64,000 bases of DNA from Ruminococcus champanellensis 18P13 = JCM 17042 (GTDB lineage Bacteria > Bacillota > Clostridia > Oscillospirales > Ruminococcaceae). The notes beneath the pieces are model-generated. The model was given only the letters and a program-made list of their open reading frames with translations. It had not been told where the DNA came from and did not search any database. Below are positions 1 through 7,682 of this stretch, piece by piece. Within the stretch, counting starts at the first letter, position 1; each line of letters starts with the position of its first letter. Location of the stretch: contig NC_021039.1 of assembly GCF_000210095.1 (NCBI RefSeq), forward strand, positions 892,650 through 956,649, in the 5' to 3' direction. Made by a program: the position numbers and the translations under genes.

Positions 1-46
1 TGTTGCCCTAAGAAACTGCCTGTGCAAAAACAAGGAGGGAATGCAT

Positions 47-2353
47 ATGACACAGCGATTCCGAAAAGTATTGTCCATTGCCGCATCAGCAGCCATGCTT
101 TGCTCCATGCTGCTGTATCTGCCGGAGGATCACCGTCTGGGCAGCTGGCTGGCATCAGCGGAGGAAGTCTCCGCCGAACCGGAGGGAGAGGGCACAGCGG
201 AGAGTCCCTATCAGATCAGCAATGCGGATCAGCTGTACTGGTTTGCAGAGCATGCGGACACATCCGCCCACGCAAAACTGACCGATGACATTGTGGTCAA
301 TGAAAATCTGGTGAATAGCGTTGGGAATCTCAACAGCGGGTCTTACCGAAGCTGGACACCCATCGGAAATTTAGAAGCAACACTTGGTTACACTTGTGCA
401 TTCAGTGGCACCTTTGACGGAGACGGTCATACTATTAGCGGCTTGTATGATGATGTAGGCAGGTCGTACGTCGGATTTGTCGGGGAACTATCGGGGAGCG
501 GCACAGTCAAGAACCTTGGCATTGTGGATTCCTGGTTCAGGGGTTACGAACGCAATGGCGGTATATGCGGGGAAAATGCGGGAACGATCACACATTGTTA
601 TTTCAGCGGAACGATTAAAACGGAAGTTGGTAGTGCCGGCGGTATATGCGGCGAAAATTCCGGCACGATTACCAACAGCTATAACATGGGTCTGGTGAAC
701 GGAATAGCGGCTTCCGGAGGTATGGGCGGTGTATGCGGTGAAAATACCGGCACGATTACCAATAGCTATACTACCGGCACGGTAAACGCAACAGAATATA
801 GGACTTGCGGCGGCGTGTGCGGTGAAAATACCGGCACGATTACCAATAGCTACAATACCGGTTCTGTTGTCGCCGGCACATACTGCACAGGAGATTCATG
901 CGGTGGTGTATGTGGTCGAAATGAAGGAACAATCCGGAATGTGTTTAACTCGGGTACCCTGAGTCACGATTCAGATCGCGTGTATTTGGGTGGTTTGTGT
1001 GGAACAAATACTTCGGGTGCCACATTGGAGTATGGGTATAATATTGGCAAACTGAACGCAGAGGGAGCTGCTCTTCTTTTTTCTGGAGGCGTGTGTGTAA
1101 CCCCACACGGCTCTATAAGTCACTGTTGGTACAACAGCGATGTTTTTGGCGGAAATGCCTTCGCTGCGGGAGAGGCAGACCGGGAAACCGTCGAAGGCAG
1201 GAACACTGCCGCATTCGTCAGCGGTGAGGTGGCATACCTGTTGGGGGAGGCCTGGGGACAGGATCTGGAAAACGGCCAGGAAAACCCCGCACTCGGGGGC
1301 GTGAAGGTTTATGAAAATAAGATCTACTCCAGATGCGACGCAGGGGACACGCCTACCCTGGTCTATAGCAATACGAAGGAAGCGGACGTGATTCCGGCAC
1401 ACACCTACGCATACGGTCGGTGCAAGGTGTGCGGTGCGTACAAAAACCAGGTGGGTGTCCATCTGGCTGGTCATTCCCTGACCCTGGACGGAGACATCGG
1501 CGTGCATTTCTATATGGAGCTGGACAGCAGGCTTCTTGCGAATGAACATGCGTACATGCGCTTCACCCTGCCCAATGGGCAGACACAGCAGATCCCCGTT
1601 TTGGATGCGAAAACCGATCAGGTGGATGAGGGTACTTATTATGTATTCACCTGCCGGGTGGCGGCAAAGGAGATGACCTCCGAGATCACTGCCCAGATAT
1701 GTACCGATACTTTGCAGGGGCCGGTGTACAGCTTTACCGTGCAGGATTACGCCAAGTATATCTGCAACAATTCGGCGGAATATTCCACTGAAGCGGCGGC
1801 ACTGGCGGAGGCCATGCTGCAATATGGTGCTTACGCAAAGGCATACTTTGAGGGTACGGCACTGGCACCCACCGCAGCCATGGAGGTTGTCACAGCGGAT
1901 ACCCTGTCGGAGCTGATGCCCGGTTCTTCCGGTACTCTGCCGGAAGGGATCACCTATTACGGCACTACACTGCTGCTGGAATCCAACACGGTGCTGCGGC
2001 ACTATTTCCGGGTGGAGCCGGGGTTTGATGTGAGCCAGTATGCATTTACCGGCAGTAAGGGGAACTATTATTATATAGATACCGCCGGGATCTCGGTGAA
2101 CAGGTTCCGGATTCCGGTAAGCGTGTCAGTGACTGAGCAAACAGGATTCCAGCAGTCGTCCGGATCGAAATGGTCTCTCAGCTACAGTCCTCTGTATTAC
2201 CTGCGTTCCGTGCTGGGGGCTGAAAACACAGACCCGGAATTGAAGCATCTGGTGCAGGCTATGTATCTGTTCCATCGGGCAGCGCTGGATTATGAGATGT
2301 CCCTGGGCGAGATCACGCCGGAGCCCCCGGTTGCGGAAGCCGAGCTTTCATAA
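47..2353 (+). CDS. Secreted GLUG-repeat surface protein
   Basis: A 768-residue exported protein of unknown exact role. It starts with basic residues and a hydrophobic signal peptide ending near ASAEE. Residues of about 100-330 carry at least six GLUG-type repeats with the core GG(I/V)CGENxGTITNSY, a motif known from bacterial surface and adhesion proteins. The C-terminal third (about residues 475-640) has a separate domain with the elements GVHFYMELD, MRFTLPNG and AMLQYGAYAKAYF. I recognise this domain from other secreted Ruminococcus proteins but cannot name it. There is no dockerin. The ATG at 47 is preferred over the in-frame ATG at 41 because the AAGGAGGG box at 33-40 sits at proper spacing only for 47. 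A surface or fibre-contact role is inference. Confidence 0.8.
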   Translation: MTQRFRKVLSIAASAAMLCSMLLYLPEDHRLGSWLASAEEVSAEPEGEGTAESPYQISNADQLYWFAEHADTSAHAKLTDDIVVNENLVNSVGNLNSGSYRSWTPIGNLEATLGYTCAFSGTFDGDGHTISGLYDDVGRSYVGFVGELSGSGTVKNLGIVDSWFRGYERNGGICGENAGTITHCYFSGTIKTEVGSAGGICGENSGTITNSYNMGLVNGIAASGGMGGVCGENTGTITNSYTTGTVNATEYRTCGGVCGENTGTITNSYNTGSVVAGTYCTGDSCGGVCGRNEGTIRNVFNSGTLSHDSDRVYLGGLCGTNTSGATLEYGYNIGKLNAEGAALLFSGGVCVTPHGSISHCWYNSDVFGGNAFAAGEADRETVEGRNTAAFVSGEVAYLLGEAWGQDLENGQENPALGGVKVYENKIYSRCDAGDTPTLVYSNTKEADVIPAHTYAYGRCKVCGAYKNQVGVHLAGHSLTLDGDIGVHFYMELDSRLLANEHAYMRFTLPNGQTQQIPVLDAKTDQVDEGTYYVFTCRVAAKEMTSEITAQICTDTLQGPVYSFTVQDYAKYICNNSAEYSTEAAALAEAMLQYGAYAKAYFEGTALAPTAAMEVVTADTLSELMPGSSGTLPEGITYYGTTLLLESNTVLRHYFRVEPGFDVSQYAFTGSKGNYYYIDTAGISVNRFRIPVSVSVTEQTGFQQSSGSKWSLSYSPLYYLRSVLGAENTDPELKHLVQAMYLFHRAALDYEMSLGEITPEPPVAEAELS

Positions 2354-2355
2354 TT

Positions 2356-2393
2356 TAAGACAACACCGCACAATCTCTGTGCAGTGTTGCTTT
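2356..2393. repeat. 38-bp palindromic repeat, copy 1 (terminator-like)
   Basis: This block is identical over 38 bases to 3023-3060. It forms an imperfect hairpin with outer arms CAACAC/GTGTTG, inner arms CACA/TGTG and a 5-base loop, followed by a short T run. It lies just after the stop codon of the GLUG-repeat gene, so it may act as its terminator. Confidence 0.85.
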
Positions 2394-2422
2394 ATGTATG
2401 TTTTGCACTACACAGTACAAAA

Positions 2423-2451
2423 TTGCATTTTTCAGGGCGCTGTGGTATAAT
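2423..2451 (+). promoter_or_regulatory. Sigma-A-type promoter of the AT-rich orphan gene
   Basis: TTGCAT at 2423-2428 and TATAAT at 2446-2451 are separated by 17 bases. The -10 lies in a TGGTATAATGCAA context that nearly matches the promoter of the GH8 gene. The start codon is about 58 bases downstream. Confidence 0.75.
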
Positions 2452-2509
2452 GCAAAAGTGAGAGTGAGCGTTCGGCTTGCTTGTGTCATATAGATGCAGG
2501 AGGAATCAT

Positions 2510-3025
2510 ATGAATGATCCTATTCCAACACACTTAAAAACGATTTTTCGAGTGAACGAACATGAAACAAACGCAACCAATTTGAGTGGAAGTATTGTCT
2601 GTGATTGCGGCTGCGAATATTTTACAATCTTGCACAATGAAAACCGCCAATATGATCCATCAATGAGTTATAGTGAACAAGATGGTCTAAAGGTTGTAGC
2701 TATATGTAATAACTGCCGTAAGAAACACCTGATATTTGATGAAGCAACACAAGGATACAATGGACTGGTATGCGGTGACTTGAAAACAGCACTGGACAGT
2801 GACCTTACAGATTATATTTGCCATAAGTGCGGTTCAACTATTTTTTCAATTTCTCTTAATATTGAAATAGAAGATAAGGAACAATTCATTGAAGAATGTG
2901 TGAATGAATATCCTGATAAGTTTTCTCCAGATGATTATGTTGACGCTTTTGACTGGATAGCCATAAATGTTTGTTGTAAAAAATGTTCCAAGGAGGTTGA
3001 ATGGATTAGTTTGGAGCTTTCCTAA
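2510..3025 (+). CDS. AT-rich cysteine-rich hypothetical protein (zinc-ribbon-like)
   Basis: A 171-residue protein that I do not recognise. It has no signal peptide or membrane segment. Four cysteine clusters are visible (CDCGC, CNNC, CHKC and CCKKC), a pattern suggesting two zinc-ribbon knuckles; the rest is acidic. The start at 2510 is chosen over an upstream in-frame codon at 2477 because GCAGGAGG lies 7 bases before it. The gene is clearly richer in A+T than its neighbours. It has its own promoter and is bracketed by two identical 38-bp palindromes, the second beginning at its stop codon. These features suggest recent acquisition. A nucleic-acid-binding or immunity-type role is possible but unsupported. 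Confidence 0.7.
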   Translation: MNDPIPTHLKTIFRVNEHETNATNLSGSIVCDCGCEYFTILHNENRQYDPSMSYSEQDGLKVVAICNNCRKKHLIFDEATQGYNGLVCGDLKTALDSDLTDYICHKCGSTIFSISLNIEIEDKEQFIEECVNEYPDKFSPDDYVDAFDWIAINVCCKKCSKEVEWISLELS

Positions 3026-3060
3026 GACAACACCGCACAATCTCTGTGCAGTGTTGCTTT
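3023..3060. repeat. 38-bp palindromic repeat, copy 2 (terminator-like)
   Basis: Identical to the block at 2356-2393 and in the same orientation. Its first three bases are the stop codon of the AT-rich orphan gene. The hairpin plus T run could terminate that transcript. Confidence 0.85.
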
Positions 3061-3065
3061 GCTTC

Positions 3066-3094
3066 TTGACAGCCCGTTAGAATTATGGTATAAT
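3066..3094 (+). promoter_or_regulatory. Consensus promoter of the GH8 cellulosomal gene
   Basis: A perfect TTGACA at 3066-3071 and a perfect TATAAT at 3089-3094 with a 17-base spacer. The coding start is 35 bases downstream, preceded by a GTGGAGGG ribosome-binding site. Confidence 0.85.
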
Positions 3095-3129
3095 GCAACA
3101 AATCCAGCAGGATAGAGTGGAGGGATTTT

Positions 3130-4554
3130 ATGAAACTTCGCAGAAAGACTGCGGTTGTTATGGCTGCGGGAGCCGTTATGATGGCAAATGCTGCACCAGT
3201 TTTGACGGCGGCAGAGGTGAAAGAAATGCAAACGGGAGCACTTTCAGAGGAAACGGTTCAATTTTATTCATACTGGAAGGAAAAATATCTGGCGCAGGAT
3301 CCCTATGTGACGGGAGATCCCCAGTATTATGTATTCTACGGGGAGAAAACCTACGCAGAAGCCGGCGCAGAGGTGGCGGTGACCGTTTCCGAAGCCCACG
3401 GCTATGGCATGCTCATTGCTGCGTCCATGGCGGAGCATGACGGCCAGGCGAAGGATATTTTCGACGGCATGTACCGTTATTACAAGGCGCATCCCAGCGG
3501 CATCGGCCCGAATCTGATGGCGTGGCAGCAGACGGACAACGGATCCGCCATTCAAAACAGCGCCGGTGCGGATTCCGCAACGGACGGGGATCTGGATATT
3601 GCCTATGCGCTGCTGATGGCGGATACGGTGTGGGGCAGTGACGGCGCCATCAACTACAAGCAGGCGGCGCTGGCTGTGATGAACGACATTATGACCTATG
3701 AGGTAAATCAGACCGACTGGGTGTTACAGCTGGGAGACTGGGCGCACAACACCAGGGAAGGGGATACCTACTACGCAGCCACCCGTTCCTCGGATTTTAT
3801 CGTTCAGTACATGCCGGTGTTTGCGGAGGCTTCCGGGGATACGCGCTGGACAACCCTGTATGAGAGCACCTACCGGATCATCAACCAGATGGTGGACACC
3901 TACGGTACGGGCATTTTGCCGGATTTCATTGTCAAGGACAGCAACGGAAAATTTGTGCCGGCTTCAGCAAATTTGCTGGAAAGCGAGCATGACGGCAATT
4001 TTTATTACAATGCATGCCGGACGCCCTGGCGGATCAGCATGGATTATCTGGTGAATGGAAATGCGGATGCGCTGAAGTTCGCCAATGCCCTCAATGGATT
4101 TATTACCCGGAAAACCGGCGGCGATCCGGCGCAGATCATGGCAGGCTATACTCCGGCAGGGGAGGCGGTTTCCGACTGGAATGACCTTTGCTTTGATGCT
4201 CCCTTCCTGGTGGCAGCAGCCTGCGGCGGGTATGATACTTGGCATGACAGCCTCCGCAGTATGATCCTGGATTACGGGGAGGATGTGTACTTTGGCGACA
4301 CCATCACCATGCTTTGTCTGATCGTAGACGACAACGCCTGGATCGTACCCGCTGGTGCTGACCAACCCGTTCGGGGGGATGTGAACCAGGATGGTGCATG
4401 CACAGTAGCAGATGTAATCGCATTGCAGAAATGGCTGCTGCACACGCCGGATGCTTCCCTCGCTGACTGGAAGGCAGGGGATCTGTGCCCGGATGGCAAG
4501 CTGAATGCAATGGATCTTTGCCTGTTAAAACGGGAACTTTTGAATCTTGCTTGA
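3130..4554 (+). CDS. Glycoside hydrolase family 8 endoglucanase-like enzyme with C-terminal dockerin
   Basis: A 474-residue exported enzyme. A signal peptide occupies about residues 1-28. The catalytic region (about 45-400) has the GH8 signatures VSEAHGYGML, with the likely acid Glu88, and ATDGDLDIAYALL, with the conserved acidic residues of the active site. GH8 enzymes are inverting beta-1,4-glucanases, xylanases, chitosanases or licheninases; endoglucanase is most likely in this context but is not certain. Residues 415-474 are a type I dockerin with two calcium loops, GDVNQDGACTVAD and a diverged GDLCPDGKLNAMD. The protein should therefore bind a cohesin and join the cellulosome. It is a single-gene transcript with a consensus promoter and a strong terminator. 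Confidence 0.93.
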   Translation: MKLRRKTAVVMAAGAVMMANAAPVLTAAEVKEMQTGALSEETVQFYSYWKEKYLAQDPYVTGDPQYYVFYGEKTYAEAGAEVAVTVSEAHGYGMLIAASMAEHDGQAKDIFDGMYRYYKAHPSGIGPNLMAWQQTDNGSAIQNSAGADSATDGDLDIAYALLMADTVWGSDGAINYKQAALAVMNDIMTYEVNQTDWVLQLGDWAHNTREGDTYYAATRSSDFIVQYMPVFAEASGDTRWTTLYESTYRIINQMVDTYGTGILPDFIVKDSNGKFVPASANLLESEHDGNFYYNACRTPWRISMDYLVNGNADALKFANALNGFITRKTGGDPAQIMAGYTPAGEAVSDWNDLCFDAPFLVAAACGGYDTWHDSLRSMILDYGEDVYFGDTITMLCLIVDDNAWIVPAGADQPVRGDVNQDGACTVADVIALQKWLLHTPDASLADWKAGDLCPDGKLNAMDLCLLKRELLNLA

Positions 4555-4565
4555 TCATATGACAG

Positions 4566-4603
4566 AAACCAGCTCCATCGGATCCTCCGGTGGAGCTGGT
4601 TTT
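4566..4603 (+). terminator. Rho-independent terminator after the GH8 gene
   Basis: Perfect 12-bp arms, AAACCAGCTCCA at 4566-4577 and its complement at 4591-4602, around a 13-base loop. The second arm ends in TTT. It lies between convergent genes and may serve both strands. Confidence 0.85.
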
Positions 4604-4631
4604 ATGAAAGAAAGTATGAGAGATTGTCAGG

Positions 4632-5177
4632 TTATCGCTCCGGACAGGTTTTCTGGGGCATCAGCTTGGAGCTCCAGAGCTTCCGGATGCCGCACTTCCA
4701 GTACAGGATCATGCCGACCACAGCGCCCACCACAGCCTGTAAAATCTGATAGGGCAGCTTCAGCAGAGCGTATTCCGGTGTGCTGTAAATAAAGGCACGA
4801 CCCAGGGAGTAGCCCACCACCATGATCACTGCACCGATGGTGACACCGATGCCGGATGCCAGTACCGGGTGCTTTTTCAGTATGTAGTGGGAGCATACGG
4901 AAATGACAATGGCTTGAAGCCCATGGGTTGCCAGCGAAACGAACATGGGAGTGGGGTAGAAGAACAGATCCCCCAGAAAGGCGCCTACGCCTCCCACCAT
5001 GAATGCTGCCAGCGGATCCAGAAGCATGGCGGCAGTGCAGATGATGATGTCATTCATATACAGATGGCCTCCGGGAACGGGTACGCCAAAGGAACTCATC
5101 ACCACGTTCAGCGCCATGAACAGGGCAGTTACACATAGCCATAAGGCGGTTCTCTTTTTTGTGGATGTTGCTTGCAT
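4632..5177 (-). CDS. ECF transporter S component (vitamin-binding membrane subunit)
   Basis: A 181-residue hydrophobic protein with about five to six membrane spans. The layout is that of energy-coupling-factor S components: the N-terminal helix has the ALNVV element, followed by a VPVPGGHLYMND loop and a GGVGAFLGDLFF helix. S components bind a vitamin or metal ion and work with a shared EcfA-A'-T module, which is not encoded here. The substrate cannot be read from the sequence. The divergent neighbour is a MocR-type regulator, and such regulators often control vitamin B6 genes, so pyridoxine or a related vitamer is a reasonable guess. A GGAGGAATTTC ribosome-binding site precedes the ATG. Confidence 0.82.
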   Translation of the reverse strand: MQATSTKKRTALWLCVTALFMALNVVMSSFGVPVPGGHLYMNDIIICTAAMLLDPLAAFMVGGVGAFLGDLFFYPTPMFVSLATHGLQAIVISVCSHYILKKHPVLASGIGVTIGAVIMVVGYSLGRAFIYSTPEYALLKLPYQILQAVVGAVVGMILYWKCGIRKLWSSKLMPQKTCPER

Positions 5178-5190
5178 TTGAAATTCCTCC

Positions 5191-5219
5191 TTGCAAATTT
5201 GATGTTACTAGTGTATAAT
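5191..5219 (+). promoter_or_regulatory. Promoter of the MocR-type gene, in the divergent intergenic region
   Basis: TTGCAA at 5191-5196 and TATAAT at 5214-5219 with 17 bases between. An imperfect palindrome with GTATA/TATAC ends spans about 5212-5235, overlapping the -10. It is a candidate operator for control of both divergent genes. Confidence 0.6.
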
Positions 5220-5269
5220 GATTTCTGATGATATACAATAGTCAGAAACGGAGAAAATAATATAGCCAG

Positions 5270-6361
5270 ATGAAATATGTGATTCAAAAAGAGAACCGAC
5301 CGGTGTACTTACAGCTGTATAAGCTGATCCGGAACGATATCATAAACCAGGTGTACCCATACAACAGCCGACTGCCCTCCAAGCGGATGCTGGCGGAGGA
5401 ACTGGGTATCAGCACCATTACCATTGAGCATGCATACGGACTGTTGTGCGATGAAGGGTATGCGGAGGCACGGGAACGGAGCGGCTATTTCGTGATCTTT
5501 CAGCCTTCGGATGGCTTTGCCGGATCCACTGCGGAGCCTGTACCAGTTTTCCATAAAAAACTGGATACATCTTCTTATCCGACCTTTTCTATATCCATAT
5601 TGAGCAAAACCATGCGGAAGGTTCTGACAGATTACGGAGAAACGATTCTGGAGAAGTCACCCAACGCCGGAGGCATACAGCTACGCAGTGCCATCCGGCA
5701 GTATCTGGCACGGAATCGGGGCATTCAGGTGGAAATCGGGCAAATTGTCATTGGTTCCGGTGCAGAATATCTGTACCGTCTGATCGTGGAGCTGCTGGGC
5801 AGAAGCCGGGTATACGGTATCGAATCCCCCTCCTATGACAAGATCGAGCAGATCTACCGGGCGGCGGATGTGGACTATGAGCTGCTGCCCCTTTCTGCGG
5901 ATGGCATTGACAGCGGCGCTCTGGCTGCCACCCGGGCGGATGTGCTGCATACCACGCCTTATCGGAGCTTTCCCACTGGCGTGACTGCCACCGCCTCTAA
6001 GCGGTATGAGTACATACGCTGGTCCGGATATGGGGAAAGATTCATTGTCGAGTCGGATTATGGCTCGGAGTTTTCTGTATCCTCCCAACCCATGGAAACC
6101 TTATTTGTGTTGTCCGATTTTGACAACGTGATTTATCTGAACACCTTTTCCCGAACCATCTCTCCCTCCATGCGAATCGGGTATATGGTGCTCCCAAAAC
6201 AGCTTGTTAATCAGTTCCAGGATAGACTGGGTTTTTATTCCTGTACGGTGCCCACATTTGACCAGCTAGTTCTGACGGAGCTGATCAACAATGGGGACTT
6301 TGAACGGCATATCAACCGGGTAAGACGGGCAAAGCGCAGGGAGCTGGAGCATGAAACATGA
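5270..6361 (+). CDS. Shortened MocR/PdxR-type GntR regulator without the PLP lysine
   Basis: A 363-residue regulator. Residues 1-75 are a GntR-type winged helix (NSRLPSKRMLAEELGIS and TITIEHAYGLL are typical). The rest is a class I aminotransferase-like domain with TPYRSFPTGVT and ESDYGSEF. Two features are odd. In the segment TFSRTISPSMRIGYMVLP, the position of the lysine that normally carries PLP is arginine (codon CGA at 6152-6154). The protein also stops about 100 residues short of the usual 450-480, inside the segment after NRVRRAKRR. Only 50 bases separate its stop from the convergent ogt gene, so no frameshifted tail is hidden there. It could be a decayed regulator, a non-PLP sensor, or a constitutive DNA binder. 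Confidence 0.85.
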   Translation: MKYVIQKENRPVYLQLYKLIRNDIINQVYPYNSRLPSKRMLAEELGISTITIEHAYGLLCDEGYAEARERSGYFVIFQPSDGFAGSTAEPVPVFHKKLDTSSYPTFSISILSKTMRKVLTDYGETILEKSPNAGGIQLRSAIRQYLARNRGIQVEIGQIVIGSGAEYLYRLIVELLGRSRVYGIESPSYDKIEQIYRAADVDYELLPLSADGIDSGALAATRADVLHTTPYRSFPTGVTATASKRYEYIRWSGYGERFIVESDYGSEFSVSSQPMETLFVLSDFDNVIYLNTFSRTISPSMRIGYMVLPKQLVNQFQDRLGFYSCTVPTFDQLVLTELINNGDFERHINRVRRAKRRELEHET

Positions 6362-6411
6362 TCCCTGGTAATGCCTCATAGGCTTTGCGCCGGATCACCT
6401 GCATCCCGCTC

Positions 6412-6954
6412 TTAGATGCCATCACAGCGCCGTTCCCTTTTCGGAACAAAAAAGCGGCTCGTGTCCGTATGCTCCAGTTCCAGCAGCCGGATTTTCTTAT
6501 GGATGCCCCCGGCGTATCCGGTCAGACTGCCGTTGGTTCCTACTACCCGGTGGCAGGGGATGAGAATGGAGATCTCATTGTGTCCCACAGCGCCGCCCAC
6601 TGCCTGGGCGGACATGCGGGCTATTCCCTGTTGCCTTGCAAGCTGCTGAGCGATTTCGCCATAGGTCACGGTTTGCCCATAGGGAATTTGCAAAAGAATG
6701 CTCCAAACAGCCTGCCGGAAGGAGGAACCGATGGGATGCAGGGGCGGCATGAAATCGGGTTCTTTGCCGGTGAAGTAAATATCCAGCCAGCGTTTGGTTT
6801 CCGAAAGGATTGGTGTTTCCTGCCGGATATGTTTCTGGGGCAAATTGTTGGCAAAATATTTTTCGCCCTCAAACCACAGACCGGTCAGTCCTGTTTCGTC
6901 CGCTGCCAGCAAAATGTCGCCCAGTGGTGAATCATATGGTTGAATAAAAGTCAT
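6412..6954 (-). CDS. ogt: Methylated-DNA-[protein]-cysteine S-methyltransferase (Ogt)
   Basis: A 180-residue suicidal DNA repair protein that moves O6-alkyl groups from guanine to its own cysteine. The active-site motif PCHRV is present in ILIPCHRVVGTNGSLTGYAGG, and the N-terminal part (MTFIQPYDSPLG) matches the Ogt family. The ATG at 6954 is chosen because GGAGGG lies just upstream and conserved sequence begins there; the open frame extends much further upstream without homology. It lies 40 bases behind the alkA-like glycosylase on the same strand, so the two probably form an alkylation-repair operon. Confidence 0.93.
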   Translation of the reverse strand: MTFIQPYDSPLGDILLAADETGLTGLWFEGEKYFANNLPQKHIRQETPILSETKRWLDIYFTGKEPDFMPPLHPIGSSFRQAVWSILLQIPYGQTVTYGEIAQQLARQQGIARMSAQAVGGAVGHNEISILIPCHRVVGTNGSLTGYAGGIHKKIRLLELEHTDTSRFFVPKRERRCDGI

Positions 6955-6994
6955 TGTTTCCCTCCAAAAGGTCGGAATTCTTTTTCTGCATGGG

Positions 6995-7639
6995 CTATGC
7001 GCCTTTATTTTTTGGCTTGTAATCCCGCAGTTCCGGGATAGCACCGCCTGCTGCTGCCCATAAATATAAGCTTGCGACACTGCAATAGGGCGTGAATCGG
7101 CGACGGTATTTTTCAAACAGCTTCCGGTCAATGTTTCTGTGGTGATAAACCATGCGCAATCCGCGCTGGATTGCCAGGTCATCGAAGCTGAAAATATCAG
7201 GGCGCTGCATGCAAAACAGCAGGATCATCTCCGCCGTCCAGACGCCAATGCCCTTGAGGGTACACAGCGCCCGGATTGCGTCCGCATCCGTCATGTGCCA
7301 CACAGCCTCCAGGTTGCAGGCACCGCTGCAAACTTTTTGAGCAAAATCCGTGATATACTCTGCCTTGCGGAACGTCATGCCCAAGGATTGCAGCTTTGGA
7401 GCACCGGCAGAGAGAATGGTTTCCGCATTCACCTTGCCCAGCGCTTCCTGCATCCGCAGCCAGATGGTCGCCTGGGCCTTTGTGGAGATCTGCTGTCCAA
7501 TTATGTGGTGGATCACAGAGGAGAACAGATCCGTATCGACCTCCCGATCAATATGCCCGATCCGGTCAATGACCTCGCAAAGCCGCCGATCCTTTTGCCG
7601 CAGGTAGGAAATCTCTCTTTCACCGTATGCAAAATACAT
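6995..7639 (-). CDS. DNA-3-methyladenine glycosylase, AlkA/HhH-GPD family
   Basis: A 214-residue base-excision repair glycosylase that removes alkylated purines such as 3-methyladenine. The helix-hairpin-helix is visible as LKGIGVWTAEMILLF, followed by the conserved catalytic Asp in FSFDDLAIQRGL. The LSSVIHHIIGQQIS-like helix (seen as FSSVIHHIIGQQIS) is typical of AlkA. There is no Ada-type regulatory domain or Fe-S cluster. The ATG at 7639 is used because GGGAGG is 8 bases upstream; a GTG at 7648 is an alternative. It is co-oriented with and close to ogt. Confidence 0.9.
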   Translation of the reverse strand: MYFAYGEREISYLRQKDRRLCEVIDRIGHIDREVDTDLFSSVIHHIIGQQISTKAQATIWLRMQEALGKVNAETILSAGAPKLQSLGMTFRKAEYITDFAQKVCSGACNLEAVWHMTDADAIRALCTLKGIGVWTAEMILLFCMQRPDIFSFDDLAIQRGLRMVYHHRNIDRKLFEKYRRRFTPYCSVASLYLWAAAGGAIPELRDYKPKNKGA

Positions 7640-7682
7640 GTGATGCACCTCCCGTTGATTCTGTGTAAGGTTATAGTATCAT

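Noticed and set aside
2356-3060. Integron-like gene cassette with attC sites
   Set aside because: The gene plus palindrome layout recalls a cassette, but the repeat ends do not match the core-site pattern GTTRRRY/RYYYAAC and no integrase is present. A terminator-like repeat is simpler.
6361-6411. A frameshifted remainder of the MocR C terminus
   Set aside because: Only about 50 bases remain before the convergent ogt gene, and no frame there continues the family sequence. The missing part is deleted, not shifted.
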